Origin: CBDAKK01 sp965196605 | GTDB lineage: Bacteria > Spirochaetota > Spirochaetia > WTKD01 > G963693115 | Direction: 5' to 3' | DNA length: 64,000 nucleotides | NCBI GenBank assembly: GCA_965196605.1 | Contig: CBDAKK010000002.1 | Span: forward strand, 186,001 to 250,000 | Shown: one piece after another, positions 17,506-26,702 of the stretch | How the letters are laid out: each line of letters begins with the position of its first letter | Position numbering within the stretch: the stretch's first letter is position 1 | Position numbers and translations under genes: made by a program | Notes under the pieces: model-generated | Told to the model about the DNA's origin: nothing | The model's input: only the letters and a program-made list of their open reading frames with translations | Database searches by the model: none

Positions 17506-19761
17506 TTAGCGCGCATTTTGAAATAGATACTCTATCATCACATCCGAGGGCACATCATAATACAAAAGCCCATATATAAGCGCAGAACTTACAAGCTTGC
17601 GCATATAATTACGCGTTTCTCGAAATGGCAAACTATCTGCAAAGACTATAGAATCTGAAGTATCAAAAGCATCTGTCCATTTGCGCAAATTGCCAAAACC
17701 ACCATTGTAGGCGACAAAGACGTATACGGGCTTTTTAAAAACCCTCAAGAGATATTTATAATACTTATAACCCAAGGTGATATTATCCTTGGGCGTTTTT
17801 AAATTGAAATCCCCATATGATGGGCGGCGCGAAGCTATATCCGCCGCAGTTTCTGGCAAGAGCTGCATCAGCCCTATTGCCCCCGCCCCTGAAACAACAG
17901 AGGGCCTAAAGTCACTTTCTTCACGCATGAGGGCATACAACACCGCGAGTTCTTTGGGCTCTTGCGTCAAGGGACGAATGTACTGTGAAAACATGGCGTT
18001 GGGGTATAAAAAAAGGAAGTCCTCCTCAGTCTGCGGAAAAAGCAAGGACTCAGAAGCAAACCTTTTAGTGAGTACAAGCGCACGCGAATAATTTTTAGTT
18101 TGATACAAATAGCGCGCCATTTTTCTTACAATATTTGCGCTTACACGCGCGCTATTTTTAAAAATAATGTCGTACGCATAATCATACAAGCCATAAGTAA
18201 AGTAGCCCTCAAGCAAAGTCTCTGAAATGGCTATACGTTTCGTCTCATCAATAATATGACTTGCCGTTGCGCTTTCTTCCGAAATAGTCCAAGAACCGAG
18301 AAATTGATTCTTTGTAAGATCATTCGTATACAGAAAGTACTCAAAAGGCGAGTCGCTTGTATATGACCATTTTCTATGAAACACGCCACTTGCATCTACG
18401 GCGCTACTCTGTAATACGCCATCATCTGATGCAGCATGTATGCGCTTCAATATAAAGTACCACCTATTCAGCTCTGCGCTCATATAATTCTTAGAATACT
18501 TTTTTGAAAGATACTCAAAATCTTCTTGCAAACGCGCGTACTCTTTATTCTGTAGTAGCACGGAAAGATACTCTTCAAGCACATTGACAAAATACTTTGG
18601 ATTCTTCGTATACCCCATCACTTCGTCAAAGGTTGTTATAAAAACTTTCCTATGCGTTTGAATACTTCCCGAAAGCATGCGCCATAAAGCAGTGTTTTGC
18701 GTCATAAGTGGAAGTTCCCTATAGGCATCTTTCTGAGCAAAAGCATTCTTATAAAGCCCGTAGCTATTCTTATAGTATCTTTTCTCGTAATACAAATGCC
18801 CCAGCACCACGTCAATATGCGCTTTTTGCACATCGGTGGTCGCCCTTTTTCGCGCCTTTGAAAGCAAGCTCATTATATTCCACATTTGCCTTCTGTTTTT
18901 AGCAGCAATACTAAGCAAATCCTCTATCATGCCAGAATGCACAAGGGAGCCGAGATCTAATGATAAAAAAGCCTTTTCAGCACTAGCCTGTTTAAGCTGT
19001 AAGGCACGCTTGGCTTCTAATACCGTGCGTATATGATTTGGCATGGGGACATCGGCTTCCGAATATATACGCTTTATAAACGTATCAGTTGAGTCTAGCA
19101 TGTCTTCTGTTTTGTGGGACAACAAGGCATGATATAACGCGCCGCTGTCTTTGATATTTGTACGCATGGTAAGCAAGGCACTCCATAAGTCGTAGCCAAA
19201 TGATGCATGACGCTGCGCTATGCGCTGACGTAAGGTAACACTCCACTGTGGTTTGGGCAGCGGCCGCTCATCTTCACCGCGCAAAAAGAGTGCAAGCGCT
19301 TCGTACTCTCGTGTGAGAAATAGTGCAAATGCGTGATAATAGAATAGCTCAAGATCTTGACGAATCTCGTCATGAGTCAAGAGTTCTTCCAAAAAGGGCT
19401 TAACGTGATTATAGCGCGCACTTCGTATCATAAAGTACACCACAAGACGCGTAGCTTCGCGCGCCCACGCAGTGCCCTTGGTGCGCGCAACACGGCGCAA
19501 GGCTATTTCGGCCTTTTCTTGCTCTCCGTTAAAATAAAGCAGCAAGCCACCATAATACAAAGTACCCTTTTTATCATCCCGTGCGCCTTGAAGCACATCG
19601 ACAGTAAGCGCCTTAAGCGCTGAAAAATTACCTTGTTGAAACTGCGCTTGATGTTTTGTGAGTATCTTAACGGCACTCTCTGAAGCGTAGCACGACGTTG
19701 TTTGAATAAACAACAGCAAGGCTATTAGCACCACTTGAAGAACTTTAAGAATCTTATTCAT
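17506..19761 (-). CDS. Soluble lytic murein transglycosylase (Slt-type)
   Basis: A 751-residue exported protein with an N-terminal signal peptide (VLIALLLFIQTTSCYA). A long alpha-helical region with TPR-like character (about 40-590) resembles the superhelical U/L domains of Slt70. The C-terminal catalytic domain has the Goose-type lysozyme motifs ALMREESDF (with the catalytic glutamate), GAIGLMQLLPETA and FVAYNGGFGNLRKW. It cleaves glycan strands to 1,6-anhydromuramic products. It starts divergently from the gene at 19796, with the two promoters sharing about 35 bp. It is probably co-transcribed with uppP downstream. Confidence 0.92.
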   Translation of the reverse strand: MNKILKVLQVVLIALLLFIQTTSCYASESAVKILTKHQAQFQQGNFSALKALTVDVLQGARDDKKGTLYYGGLLLYFNGEQEKAEIALRRVARTKGTAWAREATRLVVYFMIRSARYNHVKPFLEELLTHDEIRQDLELFYYHAFALFLTREYEALALFLRGEDERPLPKPQWSVTLRQRIAQRHASFGYDLWSALLTMRTNIKDSGALYHALLSHKTEDMLDSTDTFIKRIYSEADVPMPNHIRTVLEAKRALQLKQASAEKAFLSLDLGSLVHSGMIEDLLSIAAKNRRQMWNIMSLLSKARKRATTDVQKAHIDVVLGHLYYEKRYYKNSYGLYKNAFAQKDAYRELPLMTQNTALWRMLSGSIQTHRKVFITTFDEVMGYTKNPKYFVNVLEEYLSVLLQNKEYARLQEDFEYLSKKYSKNYMSAELNRWYFILKRIHAASDDGVLQSSAVDASGVFHRKWSYTSDSPFEYFLYTNDLTKNQFLGSWTISEESATASHIIDETKRIAISETLLEGYFTYGLYDYAYDIIFKNSARVSANIVRKMARYLYQTKNYSRALVLTKRFASESLLFPQTEEDFLFLYPNAMFSQYIRPLTQEPKELAVLYALMREESDFRPSVVSGAGAIGLMQLLPETAADIASRRPSYGDFNLKTPKDNITLGYKYYKYLLRVFKKPVYVFVAYNGGFGNLRKWTDAFDTSDSIVFADSLPFRETRNYMRKLVSSALIYGLLYYDVPSDVMIEYLFQNAR

Positions 19762-19781
19762 GATATACGGTATTCTTTCAC

Positions 19782-19787
19782 TATACT
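19782..19787 (+). promoter_or_regulatory. -10-like box TATACT, near-leaderless spacing
   Basis: TATACT ends eight bases before the ATG at 19796 in the short divergent intergenic region. There is no Shine-Dalgarno between. Confidence 0.35.
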
Positions 19788-19795
19788 ATATAGTA

Positions 19796-20305
19796 ATGTT
19801 GCGTAGCACTCCCGACACTACAGAAGAATTTTGGCAAAAAGTTGAGAGCGCGCTTCAATGCAAAGTACAAGCCTACGCACTTACTCAATATAGTACATCC
19901 ATAACTAAACGGGGAAATAAAAACGCCCTATGGGGTCTTTTATACATCAGTGAGCGCGGCGTCCACTTTTATCGTTTTGCTCAACAAAGCTGGATGGGCG
20001 CAGTCATGAACCGCGCGCCAACGGAAGAATTTTCCTTTACCATACACTTTGAAGACCTGCAAACATGGCAAGCACCCCCAAAACTAGCATTCTTCAAATC
20101 GCTGTTTAGCGCTAAAAATTCACATCTTGTAGTACAAGGCAAAAGCGTGCACCTACCATTGTTTGACTTGCAAGAACGCGCGGCGCCCAAACCACAAGAA
20201 GAAACCATGACGCATTACTTTGCACTTGATGTACGAAAACATGAGATTGTAGAAGCCCTTACCTTATACGCAGGAGAAAAACGCAGCATACAAGACGCTC
20301 CGTAG
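19796..20305 (+). CDS. Hypothetical cytoplasmic protein
   Basis: A 169-residue soluble protein. It has no signal peptide, no membrane segment and no recognised motif. Short beta-rich stretches (GLLYISERGVHFYRF; EEFSFTIHFEDL) are reminiscent of a PH-like fold but prove nothing. I prefer the ATG at 19796 to an upstream ATG at 19760, because the latter would overlap the start of the divergent transglycosylase gene and put the promoter inside the coding region. It is followed after 57 bp by the M20-like gene on the same strand. Confidence 0.65.
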   Translation: MLRSTPDTTEEFWQKVESALQCKVQAYALTQYSTSITKRGNKNALWGLLYISERGVHFYRFAQQSWMGAVMNRAPTEEFSFTIHFEDLQTWQAPPKLAFFKSLFSAKNSHLVVQGKSVHLPLFDLQERAAPKPQEETMTHYFALDVRKHEIVEALTLYAGEKRSIQDAP

Positions 20306-20349
20306 CAGTGAAAACAATAATTGAAAGCAGCAGCAGCATGAGATTGAGG

Positions 20350-20355
20350 TATAAT
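20350..20355 (+). promoter_or_regulatory. -10 box TATAAT, leaderless spacing
   Basis: A perfect TATAAT is followed by AATAACA and then the ATG at 20363. No ribosome-binding site is present. TTGAAA at 20321-20326 is too far away (23 bp) to be a standard -35. Confidence 0.45.
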
Positions 20356-20362
20356 AATAACA

Positions 20363-21532
20363 ATGGATTTATTCCAACACAAAAACATAGACAATGCTAA
20401 TACCCTTGTGAAAACGCTCACCCAATTCCGAGAAGCATTACTTGGCAACCTCATAGCCCTTGCAGAAATACCCGCGCCTACAGGCAACACCCAAGACAGA
20501 GCCCATGCAATAGCAGCGCGCTTAAGCGAATACAACATACTCGATGTTTCTATCGATAAAATTGGAAATATTATTGCCAAAATTGGCACTTCAGAAACGC
20601 AAAGTAAAAACACCATAGCCCTGCTTGCGCATATGGACACCTTTCACCACGGCTCCAACGACCACACCGTGCACGTTAGTACGGACTCAATAACAGGAGT
20701 TGGCCTTACCGACAACAGTCTCGGCGCTGCAGTACTGGTAACACTACCGCACATTATGCAAACCCTCAGGTACACCTTTGACAGTGATATCATTCTATGT
20801 TTTGCTGTCGACAGCCTCGGAGAAGGAGACTTGCTCGGCACACGCTTTTTTCTTGATAACACCATACAGCCCATACAATATGGCGTATGTGTTGAAGGAT
20901 ACCCCTTGGGACGTACAAGCTATTCTTCCATAGGAATGCTGCGAGGCGAAATACACCACCGCGCCACGGAAGAATTTGACTGGACACGATTTGGCACGAG
21001 CAATGCAATAGTAAACACCAACCACATCATAAATCGAATTTTAGAAATACCGCTTCCAAACAGGCCGCGCACCTCCATCATTTTTAACAAAATACGAAGC
21101 GGCACTTCGTTTAACATAACACCCACAGAATCCGCCTTGCTTTTTGAAGTACGCAGTCACTCTAACAGCATAGTTGATGAAATTCAACAACAAATACAAG
21201 GCATAGTTTCAGAATCCGCCTCGGAGTTTGGAGCAGAGGTTGCGCTCAAAGAAGTAGCGCGCCGCAGCATAGGTGGACTCTCTTACAGTCACCCCTTGGT
21301 ACGCAAACACTCCGAAATACTGAATTTTCTCTCCATAGGCGCGCGCATCACGCCCAGCTTTTCGGACATTTCCGCATTCATTGACAGAGGCATTCCTGCA
21401 CTTGCGCTCGGCATTACGCACTGTGAACGATACAACCAAAGTGATGAGCAAATGTACATAGAGCCCTGCTTTACCGGCATTGCACAGGTACTACTTTTGC
21501 TTTCGGCGCTCGACTCGGGGGCTTTAGCATGA
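20363..21532 (+). CDS. M20-family metallopeptidase-like protein with altered active site
   Basis: A 389-residue protein with the M20/PepT-like layout. Metal-site residues H90 and D92 (LLAHMDTF), D117 (LTDNSLGAA) and E178 (VCVEGYP) are in place. The usual Glu-Glu pair (EEE/EEVG) is replaced by SLGEGDLLGT near 152-160, so only one glutamate remains. The late metal histidine of the N-x-H-S-x-x-E block reads YNQSDEQM. This suggests a changed or lost hydrolase activity, judged by eye. It overlaps gpgS by four bases (ATGA), which implies coupling and a possible role in the same pathway. Confidence 0.7.
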   Translation: MDLFQHKNIDNANTLVKTLTQFREALLGNLIALAEIPAPTGNTQDRAHAIAARLSEYNILDVSIDKIGNIIAKIGTSETQSKNTIALLAHMDTFHHGSNDHTVHVSTDSITGVGLTDNSLGAAVLVTLPHIMQTLRYTFDSDIILCFAVDSLGEGDLLGTRFFLDNTIQPIQYGVCVEGYPLGRTSYSSIGMLRGEIHHRATEEFDWTRFGTSNAIVNTNHIINRILEIPLPNRPRTSIIFNKIRSGTSFNITPTESALLFEVRSHSNSIVDEIQQQIQGIVSESASEFGAEVALKEVARRSIGGLSYSHPLVRKHSEILNFLSIGARITPSFSDISAFIDRGIPALALGITHCERYNQSDEQMYIEPCFTGIAQVLLLLSALDSGALA

Positions 21533-22524
21533 ATACGCTTACACAATGGCTCAAAGAACGCACCTTCCACCATTCGCAATTTCAAGACATAAAGCGACTT
21601 GTCGCCCTCAAAAAGGAAAAAAAGCTCACCATATCACTTTGCATTCCTACGCTTAACGAAGAAAAAACCATAGGCAAAGAAATCATTATCTTCAATTCAG
21701 AATTACGCCAACACTATCCATTACTCGATGAAATTGCAGTCATAGATTCGGGCTCTGAGGATAAAACCCTAGAAGTTGCCAAGTCTTATGGAGCAGACAC
21801 CTACCTTGCCGATGACATCTTGCCATCTCTCGAAAAGAAGAAAGGCAAAGGGGAAAACCTATGGAAAGCCATACATCAACTTAAGGGCGACATAATTGTA
21901 TATATTGATGCCGATATTAAGAACATTCATGCGCGCTTTGTCTACGCCCTTGTAGCGCCGCTGCTCCTCTACGACGAGGTAAACTACGTCAAGGCTTTTT
22001 ACGACAGGCCGCTTGCGCTCTCTAATGACGTGCGACCTACGGGCGGGGGACGCGTCACGGAAATACTCATACGTCCCCTCTTCTCCTTGTTTTACCCCGA
22101 CCTTACGGGCATTATTCAGCCCTTAAGCGGTGAGTATGCAGCGCGACGCAGCGTCTTAGAACAAATTCCCTTCCCCATTGGTTACGGCGTAGAAACCTCG
22201 CACATCATGGACATATATGCACTTACTTCACAACAAACAGGTGCGGCGGGACTTTCCGCCTTTGCTCAGGTAGACCTAGACATGCGCATACACAGAAACC
22301 AAACCACGCTCAGTCTCGGTAAAATGGCCTTTGGCATTCTGCAAACCTTTTTAAACCGCGCCTCTAAGACTAAGGCGCTGGAACTTGTACGCGAATACTC
22401 GAACATACTGAGGCAATTTCAAGCAAGTGGGCAGCAATACGAGGCTGTCGAACGCCGTATTGTAGAAGATGAAAGACCTCCCATGCAAACTATAAAAGAA
22501 TACCAAAACAAGCACGGCAGCTAA
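21529..22524 (+). CDS. gpgS: Glucosyl-3-phosphoglycerate synthase-like GT81 glycosyltransferase
   Basis: A 331-residue GT-A fold enzyme. Family members transfer glucose (or mannose) from a nucleotide sugar to 3-phosphoglycerate, the first step to glucosylglycerate, a compatible solute, or to its derivatives. Diagnostic segments are SLCIPTLNEEKTI, VIDSGSEDKT, the nucleotide-binding KGKGENLWKA, the DxD motif YIDADIKN, VRPTGGGRVTEILIRPL and QPLSGEYAARR with GYGVETSHI. Length matches. No phosphatase (gpgP) gene is next to it. Instead it is coupled to the M20-like gene. Array 2 begins about 40 bp after its stop. Confidence 0.85.
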   Translation: MNTLTQWLKERTFHHSQFQDIKRLVALKKEKKLTISLCIPTLNEEKTIGKEIIIFNSELRQHYPLLDEIAVIDSGSEDKTLEVAKSYGADTYLADDILPSLEKKKGKGENLWKAIHQLKGDIIVYIDADIKNIHARFVYALVAPLLLYDEVNYVKAFYDRPLALSNDVRPTGGGRVTEILIRPLFSLFYPDLTGIIQPLSGEYAARRSVLEQIPFPIGYGVETSHIMDIYALTSQQTGAAGLSAFAQVDLDMRIHRNQTTLSLGKMAFGILQTFLNRASKTKALELVREYSNILRQFQASGQQYEAVERRIVEDERPPMQTIKEYQNKHGS

Positions 22525-22560
22525 TAGTTATATAATCACTTTTACAAGTAAAGAGAACCG

Positions 22561-24685
22561 CTTTGACGCGTTGCGTATTTCGCCACGGCGCTTTCCTAGA
22601 GTTGCCCTGGCGCTTTGCGCAAGGCACTTTTCCGTTCTGTTGGTTTCACTTTGACGCGTTACTTACCTTACCTCGGCGCCGTGCGCAAGGCACTTTTCCG
22701 CTCTGTTGGCTTCACCTCTGCGCGTTGCGTATTTCGCCGCGGCGCTTCCCTAGAGTTGCTTTGGCGCTTTGCGTACTTTGCCGCGGCGCTTCCCTAGAGT
22801 TGCTTTGACGCTTTGCGTACTTTGCCACGGCGCTTCCCTAGAGTTGCTTTGACGCTTTGCGTACTTTGCCACGGCGCTTCCCTAGAGTTGCTTTGACGCT
22901 TTGCGTACTTTGCCACGGCGCTTCCCTAGAGTTGCTTTGACGCTTTCCGTACTTTGCCGCGGCGCTTCCCTAGAGTTGTCTTGGCGCTTTGCGTATTTCG
23001 CCGCGGGCTTTCCTAGAGTTGCCTTGGCGCTTTGCGCAAGGCACTTTTCCGCTCTGTTGGTTTCACTTTGACGCATTGCTTACCTTACCTCGGCGCCGTG
23101 CATAAGGCACTCTCCCACTCTGTTGGTTTCACTTTGACGCATTGCTTACCTTACCTCGGCGCCGTGCGCAAGGCACTCTCCCACTCTGTTGGCTTCACCT
23201 TGGCGTGTTGCGTATTTCGCCACGGCGCTTCCCTAGAGTTGCTTTGGCGCTTTGCGTACTTTGCCGCGGCGCTTTCCTAGAGTTGCCTTGGCACTTTGCG
23301 TACTTTGCCACGGCGCTTTCTAAGAGTTGCCTTAGCGCTTTGCGCAAGGCACTCTCCCGCTCTGCTGGTTTCACCTCAGCTCGTTGCGTATTTCGCCACA
23401 GCGCTTTCCTAGAGTTGCCTTGGCGCTTTGCGTATTTCGCCACGGGCTTTCCTAGAGTTGCCTTGGCGCTTTGCGTACTTTGCTGCGGCGCTTCCCTAGA
23501 GTTGTCTTGGCGCTTTGCGTACTTTGCCACGGGCTTTCCTAGAGTTGCCTTGGCGCTTTGCGTACTTTGCCGCGGCGCTTCCCTAGAGTTGTCTTGGCGC
23601 TTTGCGTACTTTGCCGCGGCGCTTCCCTAGAGTTGTCTTGGCGCTTTGCGTACTTTGCCGCGGCGCTTCCCTAGAGTTGCTTTGGCGCTTTGGACAAGGC
23701 ACTCTCCCGCTCTGCTGGTTTCGCCACGGCGCTTCCCTAGAGTTGCTTTGGCGCTTTGCGTACTTTGCCGCGGCGCTTCCCTAGAGTTGCTTTGGCGCTT
23801 TGGACAAGGCACTCTCCCGCTCTGCTGGTTTCGCCACGGCGCTTCCCTAGAGTTGCTTTGGCGCTTTGCGTACTTTGCCGCGGCGCTTTCCTAGAGTTGC
23901 CTTGGCACTTTGCGTACTTTGCCACGGCGCTTTCTAAGAGTTGCCTTAGCGCTTTGCGCAAGGCACTCTCCCGCTCTGCTGGTTTCGCCACGGCGCTTCC
24001 CTAGAGTTGCTTTGGCGCTTTGCGTACTTTGCCATGGCGCTTCCCTAGAGTTGTCTTGGCGCTTTGCGTACTTTGCCGCGGCGCTTCCCTAGAGTTGCTT
24101 TGGCGCTTTGCGTACTTTGCCATGGCGCTTCCCTAGAGTTGTCTTGGCGCTTTGCGTACTTTGCCGCGGCGCTTCCCTAGAGTTGTCTTGGCGCTTTGCG
24201 CAAGGCACTTTTCCGTTCTGTTGGTTTCACTTTGACGCGTTGCTTACCTTACCTCGGCGCCGTGCACAAGGCACTCTCCCGCTCTACTGGTTTCACCTCA
24301 GCTCGTTGCGTATTTCGCCACAGCGCTTTCTAAGAGTTGCCTTAGCGCTTTGCGCAAGGCACTCTCCCGCTCTGCTGGTTTCGCCACGGCGCTTCCCTAG
24401 AGTTGCTTTGGCACTTTGCTAGAGTTGCCTTGGCGCTTTGCGTACTTTGCCGCGGCGCTTTCTAAGAGTTGTCTTAGCGCTTTGCGCAAGGCACTCTCCC
24501 GCTCTGTTGGTTTCACTTTGACGCGTTGCTTAACCCTACCTCGGCGCCGTGACAAAGCACTCTCCCGCTCTGCTGGTTTCGCCTCCGCGCGGTGCGTATT
24601 TCGCCACGGGCTTTCCTAGAGTTGCCTTGGCGCTTTGCGTACTTTGCTGCGGCGCTTTCCTAGAGTTGTCTTGGCGCTTTGCGCA
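22561..24685. repeat. Array 2: 2.1 kb tandem array with 44-bp period
   Basis: The main unit is 44 bp: GGCGCTTTGCGTACTTTGCC, then (G/A)CGGCGCTTCCCTAGAG and TTGCTTT. Spacing between units at 22785, 22829 and 22873 is exactly 44. I counted about 34 copies of the (C)TAGAGTTG core. Stretches of 44-bp units alternate with about 14 copies of a second unit built around AAGGCACTCTCCCGCTCTG, often preceded by CCTTGGCGC-TTT-GCGCAAGG. That sequence folds into a hairpin with one bulged base, and the bulge is G or A in different copies (23022-23041; about 23331-23350). Since 44 is not a multiple of three, long open frames appear in all frames on both strands. They are not genes. Confidence 0.92.
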
Positions 24686-24689
24686 ATGA

Positions 24690-24914
24690 ATGATTCTTCC
24701 ATGCAAGCTATAAGAAACACTGAATAAAGTAACTTCAAATTAAAAAAAAAAACTAATTCATTTCTTTATATGTTCAAAAATGATTATTCCATATAAAAAA
24801 TATTTTTTATAGTTGCTTTTTATATTAATAATACTACTGTAATAGTGTAGCTTGTTTTTAACATTGAATTATTCAGGTAAAAAATAGTCAGCTATATATA
24901 AGGAGTTTATATTT
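24690..24914. other. A/T-rich leader before interrupted lipoprotein gene
   Basis: About 225 bp of strongly A/T-rich sequence between the G/C-rich array and the lipoprotein gene. It includes the self-complementary AAAAAATATTTTTT (about 24796-24809). AAGGAG lies nine bases before the ATG at 24915. A -10/-35 pair cannot be singled out with confidence. Confidence 0.4.
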
Positions 24915-25790
24915 ATGGTACGTATTATAAGTTTTATTGGTTCACTTGGACTTTGTTTTGTACTTTTCATAAGTTGTCCGCCACCTTCTGAAAATAATGG
25001 ACATGCGGGTAATAATGTGCATGATGATGGAACAACGAAAGGAGGCAGAGTTGAGCACGAGGGTTCTTACTCACAGCCCATTGCTAGTAATAACCCCACG
25101 ATATCTGTGACGGATAAGGTTCCCAAAATACCCGTTTTAATACCATCATGAGAGAAGTCTGATGACTATGTATTAGGAAGTAGTGGCGTTATTATGGGCA
25201 GCACACTTACGCTGAACGAAGGGATCACTGTTGTTTATGAAAATGAGTATACCAATAAAAGTCTTACTGCAGTTGATTTTTCAAAAGCATCAATTATTGC
25301 TATATGTGACCATGCTTTTCAAAACAACAATATTCAAGAGCTCATTATTCCCAATTCTGTCATTCAAATTGGCACACATGCCTTCATGAGTAACGCTAAC
25401 CTCACATCACTTACTCTTGGTAATAGGGTACAAATTATTAAAGACCATGCATTTAACGGCGCTAAGCTCAACGCTATTACCATTCCGTCGTCAGTTAGAA
25501 GTATTGCATGGGGAGCCTTTCTCAGAAATCCACTTGACACCATTGCATTTGAAGGCGATGTACACTGGTTAGGTGATACGTCATTTACCAAAACTAAAAG
25601 TCATGATTCTGATGTAAAAACAGTTATTCTACCAAAGAGTTTGTATACGCGTCTTTCACTTTTACCTAGCAATGCAGCAGAGCCTAACTTAGCCAGAGTG
25701 TTTGGAATTAATGGCGTTAGAACCAAAGCAGACGGTAGTAGGCGCCCCCTCATAATATATAAAGACTTAGCAGGCGTCCAATTAAATTAA
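24915..25790 (+). pseudogene. BspA-like LRR lipoprotein interrupted by an in-frame TGA
   Basis: One reading frame runs from the ATG at 24915 to 25790, broken only by a TGA at 25149-25151. Before the stop there is a lipoprotein signal peptide (SLGLCFVLFISC, lipobox FISC) and a low-complexity G/N/H-rich linker. After it, in the same frame, come BspA-type leucine-rich repeats (IIAICDHAFQNNNIQELIIP, VQIIKDHAFNGAKLNAITIP). Such proteins are surface lipoproteins in host-associated bacteria. The layout matches the intact gene at 56951. An internal ATG at 25194 could give an unexported 198-residue LRR fragment. TGA is used as a normal stop elsewhere here, so readthrough is not assumed. A sequencing error is possible. 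Confidence 0.75.
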
Positions 25791-25803
25791 TACTACGATC
25801 AAT

Positions 25804-25838
25804 TGTATATGGATGCGCATATTGTACATCCATATACA
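25804..25838. terminator. Perfect 12-bp stem hairpin after the LRR gene
   Basis: TGTATATGGATG and CATCCATATACA form a perfect 12-bp stem with an 11-base loop, 14 bp after the LRR stop codon. It lacks a clean T run, so it could be a terminator or an operator. The convergent ABC gene ends at 25902. Confidence 0.5.
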
Positions 25839-25901
25839 TTCAATAAATTTAAATTCTATTGTAGTACTTAAAGATAGGGGTAGTTATTTGAATTTATGAG
25901 A

Positions 25902-26702
25902 CTAACGATATTGCATTCTAGAAAATCGAATATAACCGATGATTATGCAAATTATGCCGCCTATAATCAATACATTTTCATGATATGGTAGCTTCGTTGA
26001 GTATTCAAGAAAATGGGGACTGTTTTTACCATATATTTTTGAAAGTTCCACTATCTCAACAACAAATGTTATTATTGTTTGTAACACATACAAACCCCAA
26101 ATTATAAGCACTGCTTTTATAAATTGGTTCTTCTTAAAAAGAACAGCGGATAGAAAAAAGTAGCAGAATGCAATGCTAGTTGCGCCAATAAATTTTGTGG
26201 TACTACGAATAATATCCAACATAGAATTTGTGTTTTGTACTCCAATTATTGGAAGATTGCTGTTGACCCATGAGCCAAAGTCATGTTGTGATCCTAAAAC
26301 GAACTCTGCTGATAAACAGACTAATACTTTTGCTAGAGCCATTATGATACCAACTATCAGTACATGAGTACAAAAATGGAACAGTAATAGCGCGCAATAT
26401 TTTTCAAATGATGATGCAGGAATCGTCATAATGAGTGATGATGTTTTTCGGTTATGAAAAGGCCGAAAACTCCTACTCACACTTAGTAAAAGGGTAAGCC
26501 CGTATATGGTGGTTAGTAAGAATGGAATAAAAAATGGAGGGTGCGCAAATAAGGACGCTTTTATTGCAAGTGCCCATAATAAGCTACTTATAACAAAAAT
26601 TGCCGCTATAACGATGTATTGAATAATATCTATTGCAAACCGCTGTAGATATAGTGCCCGTATGTAAAGCGCTATTCGTGTTATGCTTATGCGCCTGCTC
26701 AT
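25902..26702 (-). CDS. ABC-2 type transporter permease
   Basis: A 266-residue protein with about six hydrophobic segments (for example IVIAAIFVISSLLWALAI, PFLLTTIYGLTLLLSV, ALLLFHFCTHVLIVGIIMAL). It overlaps the ATP-binding gene upstream by four bases, so it is the membrane half of that transporter. It resembles the permeases of GntR-linked or lantibiotic-type ABC-2 exporters in layout. Substrate and direction cannot be read. The N-terminal stretch before the first helix is short and basic, consistent with a cytosolic N-terminus. Confidence 0.75.
   Translation of the reverse strand: MSRRISITRIALYIRALYLQRFAIDIIQYIVIAAIFVISSLLWALAIKASLFAHPPFFIPFLLTTIYGLTLLLSVSRSFRPFHNRKTSSLIMTIPASSFEKYCALLLFHFCTHVLIVGIIMALAKVLVCLSAEFVLGSQHDFGSWVNSNLPIIGVQNTNSMLDIIRSTTKFIGATSIAFCYFFLSAVLFKKNQFIKAVLIIWGLYVLQTIITFVVEIVELSKIYGKNSPHFLEYSTKLPYHENVLIIGGIICIIIGYIRFSRMQYR

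Noticed and set aside
22563..24619. Several overlapping open frames (up to 162 codons) on both strands in array 2
   Set aside because: The 44-bp period shifts frame each unit, frames are open in several phases and on both strands, and none has a ribosome-binding site or domain.
22561..24685. Possible CRISPR array
   Set aside because: The material between repeated words is itself repeated, there are no unique spacers, and no cas genes are present.
25149..25151. TGA as a recoded sense codon (Trp or Sec)
   Set aside because: TGA serves as the normal stop of several intact genes here (for example gmd-cluster and ABC genes) and TGG is used for Trp. No SECIS-like hairpin directly follows.
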